Origin: Klebsiella pneumoniae
GTDB taxonomy: Bacteria > Myxococcota_A > UBA796 > SXON01
Assembly (NCBI GenBank): GCA_945861635.1
Contig: CAMAWH010000009.1
Coordinates: 1 to 64,000 of the forward strand
Direction of reading: 5' to 3'
Length of the DNA: 64,000 nt
The position numbers were made by a program, and so were the translations under genes. Below the pieces are notes generated by a model. That model was not told where the DNA came from. It worked only from the letters and a program-made list of their open reading frames with translations, and searched no databases. Below, piece by piece: positions 43,050 through 51,354 of the stretch (position 1 is its first letter; every line of letters starts with the position of its first letter).

Positions 43050-46000
43050 CTACAGCCGCGCCGCGAGCGCGCGACCGGTGTGAGTGTCGGACTCCGCCAA
43101 TTCCTCTGGGGTGCCGCTGGCAACCACGCGCCCTCCGCCCTCTCCTGCTTCGGGGCCGAGGTCGATGATGTGGTCCGCGTATCGGACCACGTCGAGGTGG
43201 TGTTCGACGACGATGACGGTGTTGCCGGCTTCCACGAGGCGATCGAGAACGCCGAGCAGCCGTTCGACATCCGCGAGGTGCAGCCCCGTTGTCGGTTCGT
43301 CGAGAACATAGATGCATCGGCTATTCTTGTCTGTCAGTCCGCACGCGAGCTTGATGCGTTGCGCCTCGCCTCCGCTCAATTCGGTCGCGGACTGGCCAAG
43401 CCGAAGGTAGCCGAGGCCGACGTCTGCGAGTGCCTGAAGCGGGCGGGCGATCTTTCGGATGGCGCTGAACGCTTCCAGACAGGCATCCACCCGCAATTCA
43501 AGCACGTCGGCGATGGAGAGCCCCTTCCATCGTACGTCGAGCGTCTCGCGTGCGTATCGCCGCCCCTGACAGTGTTCGCACCGGATCCATACGTTGGACA
43601 GAAAGTGCATTTCAATCAGCTCTTGCCCGTGACCGCCGCAGTGTGCGCATGCGCCTTCGCCTGCGTTGTAGGAGAAGCGTCCGATGCCGTAACCCCGCTC
43701 TTTGGCCAGGTTTGTCTCGGCGTAGAGTGCCCGGATCGGGTCCATCACCCCCGCGTACGTCGCCGGGGTGGAGCGCGGCGAGCGTCCGATGGGCGCCTGA
43801 TCGATGACCGCGTGCGTCCACGTACCGGGAATCTCAACGTCCGCGGGCACGGTTTTTCCGGCGAGCCTGCCGACGAGTATATCCATGATCAGCGTACTTT
43901 TTCCGGAACCGCTAACGCCGGTCACACACGTGAATACTCCCGTGGGAATGTTGACGTCGAGCCCACGCAGATTGTTGAGGCGCGCGTTTCGGACGTGGAT
44001 CACGTCTCCCGGTGGGCGCCTTTCCGTCGGCACCGCAATCACACGTTCTCCGCGCAGGAAGGCCCCGGTGAGCGAGGCGGGACCCAGCTCGCCGGGTCTC
44101 CCCTGCGCCATGACCCTGCCGCCCTCCTCTCCCGCGCCGGGTCCAAGGTCGATGACGTGATCGGCGCGTCGCATCACGTCGGGCTCGTGTTCCACCATGA
44201 CAATGGTGTTTCCCAGCGTGCGGAGTTGCTCAATGGTGTCCATCAACATCGCTGTATCGCGAGGATGTAGGCCGACAGTCGGTTCATCGAGGACATAGAT
44301 GCACCCGACCAGCCCGCTGCCGAGTTGGGAAGCCAGACGAATTCGTTGGCTTTCGCCGCCCGAAAGGGTTCCGCCACCGCGCTCGAGGGTGAGGTAGCCG
44401 AGTCCAACGTTCAGAAGAAAGGCGAGACGCTTCCGGATCTCGTCGAGCGGCTGCTCGGCGATGAGCACGTCGGAACCCAGAAGCGGAAGTGTCGCAAAGA
44501 ACACCGCTGCTTCCGCAACGGTCAGCCGACCGACTTCATGAATGCCGTAGCCGCCAACTTGTACCGCAAGTAACTCCGCTTTCAGGCGTCCACCCTTGCA
44601 TGTCGGGCAGATCTCGCCGGGTTTCAGGTCGGCAAGCAGCGTGTCGCCCTCCTTTTTCCACCACGGTTGCCGCAACCGCTTTCGCCCGAGCCCCTCACAC
44701 CCTGGGCAAGCGCCGAGGTAATGATTGAAGCTGAAGTGGCGCGGCGTCAGGTGGTCCGAAACCACGCGGCCATGTTCGGCGCACTCCGCCCGCTCGGAAA
44801 GCGCCACTTCTCCGCCGGTCACGGGGATGAAACGCGCGTGGCCGTTGCCAACTTTGTACGCTAACGTGACGGATTCTGTCGTCCGCGCCCGATCCTCTGC
44901 GGGGTCGAATCGATCGATCACCAGCGTGTCCACCGACGCCACGTCGGCCAGCGGAACCTCCCGCCCGCGCACCCAACCGCGCGCGAAGCCTTGTTCGATC
45001 AACACGGACGCTTTTTGGATGCCGTCCAAACGCGCGATCAACCTTCCTTTGCCGTGACGCAGAAGGTGCTCGGCCGCGACGGTCGGACCCATCGGTCGCA
45101 CGGCCTCTCCGCATTTCGGGCAGTGCGGTACACCGATGTGCGCCCACAGGAGGCGAAAGTGGTCGTGGATCTCGGTGACGGTCGCAACGGTCGATCGCGG
45201 GGATTGACCGCTTGCTTTCTGGTCAATCGCAATCGCGGGCGCGAGACCTGTGACGCTGTCCACGGGCGCGCGTTCCAGCCGACCGAGGAACCGTCGCGCG
45301 TAGGTGGACAGGCATTCCACATACCGGCGTTGTCCTTCGGCAAAAATCGTGTCGAAGGCGAGCGTGGTTTTCCCGGAGCCGCTCACCCCGGTGATGACCG
45401 TCATCTTTCCCTTCGGAATCCGCACATCGACGCCACGCAGGTTGTGCATGCGAGCGCCGGTTACGACGATGTCTCCGCCGTGTGCGGGCGTGTACCGCGG
45501 CGGCGGGCGCTCACTGGCGAACAACGCGGGTTTTCCACCGAATTGACGCATTTCCGCGAGCACCCGGCCCGTCGGAGTATCGGTTGCGGCAATGGCCTCG
45601 GGCGTTCCTGCAGCGAGGACCTGACCGCCCCGGACGCCGCCCTCCGGGCCGAGTTCAACGAGGTGATCGGCGATCTTGATCAGGTCCGTATTGTGCTCGA
45701 TGACGAGGACGGTGTTCCCCGCATCCACCAGGGCCTGCAGGGCCCCGATGAGGGTTCGAACGTCCTGAAAGTGCAGGCCCGTCGTGGGCTCGTCGAGCAA
45801 ATACAGCGTGTGGCCGGTGGCAGGCCGCTGCAGTTCCGTCGTGAGCTTGAGGCGTTGCGCCTCGCCGCCGGACAACGTGCTGGCGGGCTGCCCGAGGTGC
45901 ACGTAGCCCAGGCCGACCTGCTGCATGGTGGCGAGCATGCGGTGGAGAATTCGATGTTTAGAAAAAAAGTCCGCGGCGTCATCGACGGTCATGGCGAGCA

Positions 46001-48050
46001 CCTCGGCGATCGACCGCCCGCGCCACACAATCTCCAACGTTTCAGCGTTGAAGCGGCGCCCCTCACACCGTTCGCATGGAACCTCGACATCTGCGAGGAA
46101 GCTCATCTCGATCGTCTTGATTCCGGCCCCGTCACACGCCTCGCACCGTCCGCCCTTCACATTGAAGCTGAAACGCCCCTTTTTGTAGCCCCGCGCCTTG
46201 CTTTCGGGCAGCTCGGCAAACAGGTCGCGGATCAGGTCGAACGCGCCGCTGTACGTTGCCGGGTTTGAGCGCGGCGTTCGTCCGATGGGCTGCTGGTCGA
46301 TCTCGATGACCTTGTCGATGAAATGCACGCCCGAAAGCAAAGCGGCCGCCGGCGAGGGCTCGCCTCCCGCCAACGCGCGTTTGAGGCCCGGTTCCAGAAC
46401 GTCGAACAGGAGCGTGCTCTTTCCGGAGCCACTCACGCCGGTAAAAACGGTCAGGGTTCCAAGCGGAATTGCGACGGTAATGTTCTTGAGATTGTGCGTG
46501 CGTGCGGCGGTCACGATGAGCCGATCACCGCTCCCCGTTCGACGCTGCGCGGGGAGGGGAATCGTGTCTTGATCGCGGAGGAAGCGTGCGGTGGGAGAGG
46601 TTCCGCGCGCGAAACGGCGAGGGGAGCCCTGCCCAACGATTTCTCCTCCGAAACGACCGGCTCCCGGACCGATGTCGACGATGTGATCAGCGATCTCCAT
46701 CGTTTCCCGGTCGTGCTCGACCACGACGACGCTGTTTCCGCCGTCGCGGAGACGCAGCAGCGCTTCCAGCAGGCGACGGTTGTCGCGCGGGTGAAGGCCG
46801 ATGGAGGGTTCGTCCAGCACGTAGGTCACGCCTTGCAGTCCGCTTCCCACACAGGATGCGAGGCGAATTCGTTGGGCTTCGCCGCCCGACAAGGTGTTGG
46901 CTGCCCGATCAAGCGCGAGGTAGCCGAGCCCGACGTTTTCCAAAAAGTGGAGCCGATCGCGCAACTCACGCACGACGCCTTCCCCCACGACCTTGTCGCT
47001 TCCGGAAAGCGTCACGCCGTCGAAAAATGCCTTGGCGTCCTCCACGGTCATGCTCGTCACGGCGGCGAGCGTCTGCCCACGAAAGTCGACGGCCAACGCG
47101 ATGGCGTTGAGACGTTTCCCCTGGCAATCGGGACACGTCGTCCGGCGCGTCGGATCGGCGTCCCAGGGTGCCGGGTAGACATTACCAGCCTTGTCTCGCA
47201 CGATCTGACCGAGACCCAGACACGTGGAGCAGGCGCCCTGTGGGGCATTGAACGAAAAAAATCGGGGTTCCATCTCCGGAATCGATATGCCGTGCTCCGG
47301 GCATGCGCGGTCTACCGCGTGCAGCGAGTAGGCCCCTTCTGCGAGGATGCTGACGAGCCCGCTCGTGAGCTTCACCGCCCGTTCGATGGCTTCCACGATC
47401 CTGGAGCGCTCCGACAGCGTTGCGTTGACGCGGTCGACGACGAGTTCGATCGTATGCTTCTCGTACCGCGCCAGCGTCCGATCCTGGTCCAGGCGCACGA
47501 CTGCCCCGTCGATCCGCGCGCGCACCCAGCCGTCGTGGTTCCAGTCCGAGAGTTCCTTGCGATACTCGCCTTTCCGGTCCCGCACGACCGGCGCGAGCAC
47601 ATGGAGCTTTTCACCCAGCGAATCCCGGAGGATCATGTCCGCGATGTCGCTCGGAGACCGGCGCGCGATGGCTCGATTGCACAGCGGGCAGTGCGGCGTG
47701 CCGAGGCGGGCATAAAGCAGGCGTAGATGATCCTGAATCTCGGTCACCGTGCCGACCGTCGAACGCGGATTGCGGTTGACCGTCTTCTGATCGATGCAGA
47801 GTGTTGGGGAGAGCCCGGTAATGGAGTCGACCTTGGGCTTTTCCATCGCGCCGAGGAACTGACGCGCATACGGCGACAGACTCTCCATGAAGCGGCGTTG
47901 CCCCTCCTGATACAGTGTGTCGAACGCTAAAGAGGACTTGCCGCTGCCGGACACGCCCGTGATGACGACGAAGCGCTCCCGCGGAAGGTCGAGGTCGACC
48001 CCCTTCAGATTGTGTTCTCGCGCGCCTCGGATGGCGATGACATCGGACAT
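43050..48050 (-). CDS. uvrA: Tandem double UvrA (excinuclease ABC subunit A fused duplicate)
   Basis: DNA-damage recognition ATPase of nucleotide-excision repair, as a 1666-aa protein, close to twice the usual length of about 940. Residues 1-855 and 858-1666 are two diverged UvrA copies. There are four Walker A motifs (GVSGSGKSS, GVSGSGKST, GVSGSGKTT, GVSGSGKST) and four LSGGE signatures. Each half also has two CxxC-type zinc modules, for example ACSTCLGLG/CPDCQGKRL and CEACDGAG/CERCEGRR in the first half. A UvrA protomer has two ATPase modules and works as a dimer, so this chain could act as a covalent dimer. ATG 48050 lies 12 bases from a LexA-like operator. Confidence 0.93.
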   Translation of the reverse strand: MSDVIAIRGAREHNLKGVDLDLPRERFVVITGVSGSGKSSLAFDTLYQEGQRRFMESLSPYARQFLGAMEKPKVDSITGLSPTLCIDQKTVNRNPRSTVGTVTEIQDHLRLLYARLGTPHCPLCNRAIARRSPSDIADMILRDSLGEKLHVLAPVVRDRKGEYRKELSDWNHDGWVRARIDGAVVRLDQDRTLARYEKHTIELVVDRVNATLSERSRIVEAIERAVKLTSGLVSILAEGAYSLHAVDRACPEHGISIPEMEPRFFSFNAPQGACSTCLGLGQIVRDKAGNVYPAPWDADPTRRTTCPDCQGKRLNAIALAVDFRGQTLAAVTSMTVEDAKAFFDGVTLSGSDKVVGEGVVRELRDRLHFLENVGLGYLALDRAANTLSGGEAQRIRLASCVGSGLQGVTYVLDEPSIGLHPRDNRRLLEALLRLRDGGNSVVVVEHDRETMEIADHIVDIGPGAGRFGGEIVGQGSPRRFARGTSPTARFLRDQDTIPLPAQRRTGSGDRLIVTAARTHNLKNITVAIPLGTLTVFTGVSGSGKSTLLFDVLEPGLKRALAGGEPSPAAALLSGVHFIDKVIEIDQQPIGRTPRSNPATYSGAFDLIRDLFAELPESKARGYKKGRFSFNVKGGRCEACDGAGIKTIEMSFLADVEVPCERCEGRRFNAETLEIVWRGRSIAEVLAMTVDDAADFFSKHRILHRMLATMQQVGLGYVHLGQPASTLSGGEAQRLKLTTELQRPATGHTLYLLDEPTTGLHFQDVRTLIGALQALVDAGNTVLVIEHNTDLIKIADHLVELGPEGGVRGGQVLAAGTPEAIAATDTPTGRVLAEMRQFGGKPALFASERPPPRYTPAHGGDIVVTGARMHNLRGVDVRIPKGKMTVITGVSGSGKTTLAFDTIFAEGQRRYVECLSTYARRFLGRLERAPVDSVTGLAPAIAIDQKASGQSPRSTVATVTEIHDHFRLLWAHIGVPHCPKCGEAVRPMGPTVAAEHLLRHGKGRLIARLDGIQKASVLIEQGFARGWVRGREVPLADVASVDTLVIDRFDPAEDRARTTESVTLAYKVGNGHARFIPVTGGEVALSERAECAEHGRVVSDHLTPRHFSFNHYLGACPGCEGLGRKRLRQPWWKKEGDTLLADLKPGEICPTCKGGRLKAELLAVQVGGYGIHEVGRLTVAEAAVFFATLPLLGSDVLIAEQPLDEIRKRLAFLLNVGLGYLTLERGGGTLSGGESQRIRLASQLGSGLVGCIYVLDEPTVGLHPRDTAMLMDTIEQLRTLGNTIVMVEHEPDVMRRADHVIDLGPGAGEEGGRVMAQGRPGELGPASLTGAFLRGERVIAVPTERRPPGDVIHVRNARLNNLRGLDVNIPTGVFTCVTGVSGSGKSTLIMDILVGRLAGKTVPADVEIPGTWTHAVIDQAPIGRSPRSTPATYAGVMDPIRALYAETNLAKERGYGIGRFSYNAGEGACAHCGGHGQELIEMHFLSNVWIRCEHCQGRRYARETLDVRWKGLSIADVLELRVDACLEAFSAIRKIARPLQALADVGLGYLRLGQSATELSGGEAQRIKLACGLTDKNSRCIYVLDEPTTGLHLADVERLLGVLDRLVEAGNTVIVVEHHLDVVRYADHIIDLGPEAGEGGGRVVASGTPEELAESDTHTGRALAARL

Positions 48051-48062
48051 GGCCGGCGCCTA

Positions 48063-48082
48063 ACCTGAGTGTATGTTCAGGT
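48063..48082 (-). promoter_or_regulatory. LexA-like operator upstream of uvrA
   Basis: A perfect 20-base inverted repeat, ACCTGA-N8-TCAGGT, in the 39 bases between uvrA and the gene before it. The plus-strand reading CTGAGTGTATGTTCAGG matches 14 of 17 positions of the Myxococcus LexA operator as I recall it (CTRHAMRYBYGTTCAGS), with all of GTTCAGS conserved. On the minus strand a TTGACC -35 (48085-48080) with TAGGCG 17 bases on would overlap the operator, placing transcript start at or near the uvrA ATG. Expected effect: SOS repression of uvrA. Confidence 0.65.
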
Positions 48083-48089
48083 CAACGCG

Positions 48090-49973
48090 CTACTCGCAGA
48101 CACCGTCTCCGTGGCTGAACTGGTTGTTCGATTCGTCGCATTCGAAGACCGCGCCGACGCCATCCTCGTCGTAATCGGCCTCGATGACCGGCTCCTTGTC
48201 GTCCAGATCCGCCGCCGCGAGCTCAAAGACCAGCATTTCGCCCGTCTCGCCCGACTTTATCTCGGATGTAGTGTATTGCGTTGCCAGAATGGGTCCTTTC
48301 GACCCTTTCCGCAGGCTCACGGCAATCCCCGATGGCGCATCCAGATTGCCGGCGTTGAGCACCCACGCGCCGATAGCGACACTCCCATCCCCGCATTCAT
48401 CCTCGCATATGTCGAAGATTTCCGCCTGAAGGTCGACGTATTCTCCGGGCGGGCGGCCGGCGTCCCCGGAGCGGAACGAATTGTACTCCGGCCAGTTGTT
48501 GGCCGCGCCCGTTGGGATGGAGCCTTGATCGCCGACATTGGTGATCGTGTACGCGTGTTGGTTCCAGATCTTCCGGCCCTGCGGCCAGCTGTGATTCGCG
48601 TCTCCGTAGACGGAAAACGACGTGAAATTCGAGTATCCGTCTCCGCAGTGGCCGAGCACGATCTCCACCTCGCCGTCATTGTCAACGTCCGCAACGACCG
48701 GGGTTTCGAGGATGGTGTAACTTTTGTGGTCGGTTGATCGGAATTTGACGCTTCCGTCTAGCCCGGAGAAGAATTGAATCGACGTTTCGTCGCCGAAAAG
48801 CACTTCCGGATACCCGTCCAACTCAAAGTCGAAGAACACGGGGCCTGCAGCACCGGATTGGTCACTGATCCTGGCCTTCCACTTCTCCTTGCCCGCCCAA
48901 TTCAGCGCGATCAGGTAGTTCTGCGCGGCGAACACGATGTCGGGTTCGCCGTCGTTGTCGAGGTCGTCGATGGACGGGGCACCCAGATTGCCGGAGTAGG
49001 TCTTGGTCCAGAGTTCCGTACCATCGGAGTCCATCGCCGTGACGTAAATGCCGCTCGTTTTCACGATTTCGCCTTCTCCGTCCCCGTCAAAATCCGCGAC
49101 GGCGACCAGCCCGTCCAGTTTGCTGTTCTTCCACTTTACCGAGCCATCGATGCTGTAGGCGGCGTTCCCCGTGACCAATTCCATTTCCCCGTCACCGTCG
49201 AGGTCGATGGGCACGGACATGGCTCCGTACATGCTCGCGCCGCTACCGCCGTAGGGCGCAGCGCCGATCCCCTCTCTTCCCATCCCCTTCAGGGACCCGT
49301 CCTTGCCGGAAAGAATAGCGTTTCCAACGGTGATTTCGGGGTGTCCGTCTCCGTTCATGTCCGCGATCGACGGATAGCTGTACCCCATGGGATCCAGCGC
49401 GCGTCCGATGGATGGCGAGGTCCAGAGCGTCGATCCATCCTGGCCGTCGAGGGCGTGGACTGTGCTGTTTCCAGCAGCAATAACCTCCGGCCAACCATCG
49501 TCGTTCAGGTCTCCGATGGCGAACCCGCCGTCCTGGCCCATCCCCGTGGCAGATTGCCAATAGATGCCGCTATTATCGCCCTTGACTGCGACGACTTTGC
49601 CTGACTGCGAGCCTTGCGTTCCACCTTGATAGACGACGATTGCGGGCATGTCGTCGTCGTCGATTGCACCGCTGCCGTTGCTGTCTACGATCTGGCCGAT
49701 GGCTGGGGGGCCGCAAAACGAACTGTTGCCGAAGTCAAATTCGATAACCGGCGTAAACGACCCTGTCTGAAGGTCGACATCACACTCGGTGTTGAGCGCA
49801 ACGTCGTGCGGCTCACCCTCCAGACTCGGGCAAATATCGCTGACGTCCGTATCGGTGAGCGGCCCCGAATCGTTTTCGTCGTCCGTTGTGCCGTCGTGAC
49901 CGGCGCCCTTGTTCAGATCGTAGTCGCTGCCGCAGCCCACAGCGAGGAGGAGGGGGGCGTACACCATCCGCAT
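48090..49973 (-). CDS. FG-GAP/VCBS repeat lipoprotein
   Basis: A 627-aa predicted lipoprotein (MRMVYAPLLLAVGC, Cys at residue 14). After an acidic linker come about seven FG-GAP/VCBS blades of roughly 50-65 residues with calcium-binding DxDxDGxxE/D loops: DLNDDGWPEVI, DMNGDGHPEITVG, DLDGDGEMELV, DFDGDGEGEIV, DLDNDGEPDIV and DVDNDGEVEIV. This is the repeat of integrin-like beta-propellers. The last 120 residues are a CARDB-like beta domain with two cysteines (CEDECGDGSVAIGAWVL). Likely surface adhesion or ligand-binding protein. It lies 39 bases upstream of uvrA but is not obviously related in function. Confidence 0.82.
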   Translation of the reverse strand: MRMVYAPLLLAVGCGSDYDLNKGAGHDGTTDDENDSGPLTDTDVSDICPSLEGEPHDVALNTECDVDLQTGSFTPVIEFDFGNSSFCGPPAIGQIVDSNGSGAIDDDDMPAIVVYQGGTQGSQSGKVVAVKGDNSGIYWQSATGMGQDGGFAIGDLNDDGWPEVIAAGNSTVHALDGQDGSTLWTSPSIGRALDPMGYSYPSIADMNGDGHPEITVGNAILSGKDGSLKGMGREGIGAAPYGGSGASMYGAMSVPIDLDGDGEMELVTGNAAYSIDGSVKWKNSKLDGLVAVADFDGDGEGEIVKTSGIYVTAMDSDGTELWTKTYSGNLGAPSIDDLDNDGEPDIVFAAQNYLIALNWAGKEKWKARISDQSGAAGPVFFDFELDGYPEVLFGDETSIQFFSGLDGSVKFRSTDHKSYTILETPVVADVDNDGEVEIVLGHCGDGYSNFTSFSVYGDANHSWPQGRKIWNQHAYTITNVGDQGSIPTGAANNWPEYNSFRSGDAGRPPGEYVDLQAEIFDICEDECGDGSVAIGAWVLNAGNLDAPSGIAVSLRKGSKGPILATQYTTSEIKSGETGEMLVFELAAADLDDKEPVIEADYDEDGVGAVFECDESNNQFSHGDGVCE

Positions 49974-50040
49974 CGAGACACTCCGGTAGCGCACCGGCGC
50001 TATCCCGTTGCGCGCTCAACTACGAGTTACATTCGCTCGG

Positions 50041-50775
50041 ATGCTCGCCGTTGTCCAGTTCAAGCCCCGCCGGGGCGCTCGGAATGCCAACCTGCAGGCC
50101 CTGACCGCCCTCGCCACGGACGCGCTCCGCGGCGGGGCGAAGCTGGTCGTTCTCCCCGAAATGGCTGCTACCGGCTACCGATTTCCAAATCCGGAAGTGA
50201 TTCGACCGATGGCGGAGCTGCCGCGGGGGCCTACTTTTCGCACGTTCGGTCCGCTCGCCAAGGAGTACGGCGCGTGGATTGTCGTCGGCTTCGTCGAAGA
50301 CTTCGAGGGGCGCCTGTTCAACGCGGCGCTCGTCATCAATCCAGACGGCAAGCCGGAGGCGCTATACCGGAAGCGATTGCTCTACATTGACGACCATACT
50401 TGGGCGAATCCCGGCGATCTTCCGTACCCCAGCTTTACGACGCCCTGGGGCACGGCGACTGTGGGAATCTGCATGGACATCAACGATCCGCGTTTCATCA
50501 CCCATCTTCGGCGTTCCAAGCCGGACCTCGTCTGCTTCCCCACAAACTGGGTCGATGACGGCACCGATATTCACAAGTACTGGGCGGGCCAGTTGCGCGG
50601 ATGGAACGGAACGCTGCTCGCCGCTGATCGCTGGGGAGAGGAGGACGGCGTCGGCTTTGCGGGACGTTCGGCCATCGTGAAAGCGGGCGCCGTATTAGCA
50701 GAGGCCCCGGCCGAAGGAGACGGTTGGTTCGCATGGACGCCGCCGCCGACCGCCGAGGCTGTCGCCGTCAAGTAA
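50041..50775 (+). CDS. Carbon-nitrogen hydrolase (nitrilase superfamily)
   Basis: Amidase-type enzyme that hydrolyses a non-peptide C-N bond; the substrate is not defined by sequence. The 244-aa protein has the full Glu-Lys-Cys triad: Glu in LPEMAATGY, Lys in LYRKRLLY and Cys in GICMDIND. The first strand begins MLAVVQFKPRRG right at ATG 50041; a longer start at 50008 would add a non-conserved piece. It is slightly shorter than most family members. Its last 8 bases overlap the convergent DUF2505 gene. Enzymes of this type often recycle amides. Confidence 0.9.
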   Translation: MLAVVQFKPRRGARNANLQALTALATDALRGGAKLVVLPEMAATGYRFPNPEVIRPMAELPRGPTFRTFGPLAKEYGAWIVVGFVEDFEGRLFNAALVINPDGKPEALYRKRLLYIDDHTWANPGDLPYPSFTTPWGTATVGICMDINDPRFITHLRRSKPDLVCFPTNWVDDGTDIHKYWAGQLRGWNGTLLAADRWGEEDGVGFAGRSAIVKAGAVLAEAPAEGDGWFAWTPPPTAEAVAVK

Positions 50776-51262
50776 TCGGAGCGTTCAGGAAGCGTAGGAT
50801 CACGTCGGCAGCTTGCTCGTAGGCGCGCTGCAATGTCGAAATGATCTGCGACTCGATCAGGCCCCCCACGAGCGGAATGGCGACGGCGATTTCGCCCTCG
50901 ATGGTGCGCTCACAGCCGCCGTCCACCGCGACAACGCGCGCAGTACCCGCGCACCGCACGCGCTCGGCCATCACCGCGGGGAACACCCGCCAGACCGTCG
51001 TCAGCGTGGCGTTGTCCGCTTCTGTCTCTTGTGCGTAGACCAGTCGCTTCATTCCAAGCGCCCTTTGGGCGATGGCGGTCATCTCCCGGCGCGGTGAGAC
51101 GCGGACCCGCTCAAAGGTGACGGACCCGCGCTCTTCACGAGTCTCGACCTCAAAGTCCACGTTCGCCTCCGCACGGATGGCGTCTTCAAACGCAGCGCCA
51201 CGGGTCACCTCCCAATAGCGCTGTGGAGTGCACGGAAAGCGTTGGGCGAGGTGAATCCGCAT
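50768..51262 (-). CDS. DUF2505 family protein (START/SRPBCC-like)
   Basis: A 164-aa soluble protein beginning MRIHLAQRFPCTPQRYWEV. The pattern of a strand, a short helix where the partner approaches, then long alternating strands (VTFERVRVSP, ATLTTVWRVFP) and a final long helix (IISTLQRAYEQAADVILRFL) fits the START-like SRPBCC fold, with a hydrophobic cavity for lipids; it matches my recollection of DUF2505. Function unknown. Start ATG 51262 is preferred over 51316 because the conserved first strand begins there. Confidence 0.72.
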   Translation of the reverse strand: MRIHLAQRFPCTPQRYWEVTRGAAFEDAIRAEANVDFEVETREERGSVTFERVRVSPRREMTAIAQRALGMKRLVYAQETEADNATLTTVWRVFPAVMAERVRCAGTARVVAVDGGCERTIEGEIAVAIPLVGGLIESQIISTLQRAYEQAADVILRFLNAPIT

Positions 51263-51354
51263 GGCGCTCCAGCCTACGGCTCTCCGGGCGCTGGCGCAAC
51301 GGTCCACGCAATCCACCGGCGAACGTACGGTCGCGGCGATATGCTCGTCGCCGC

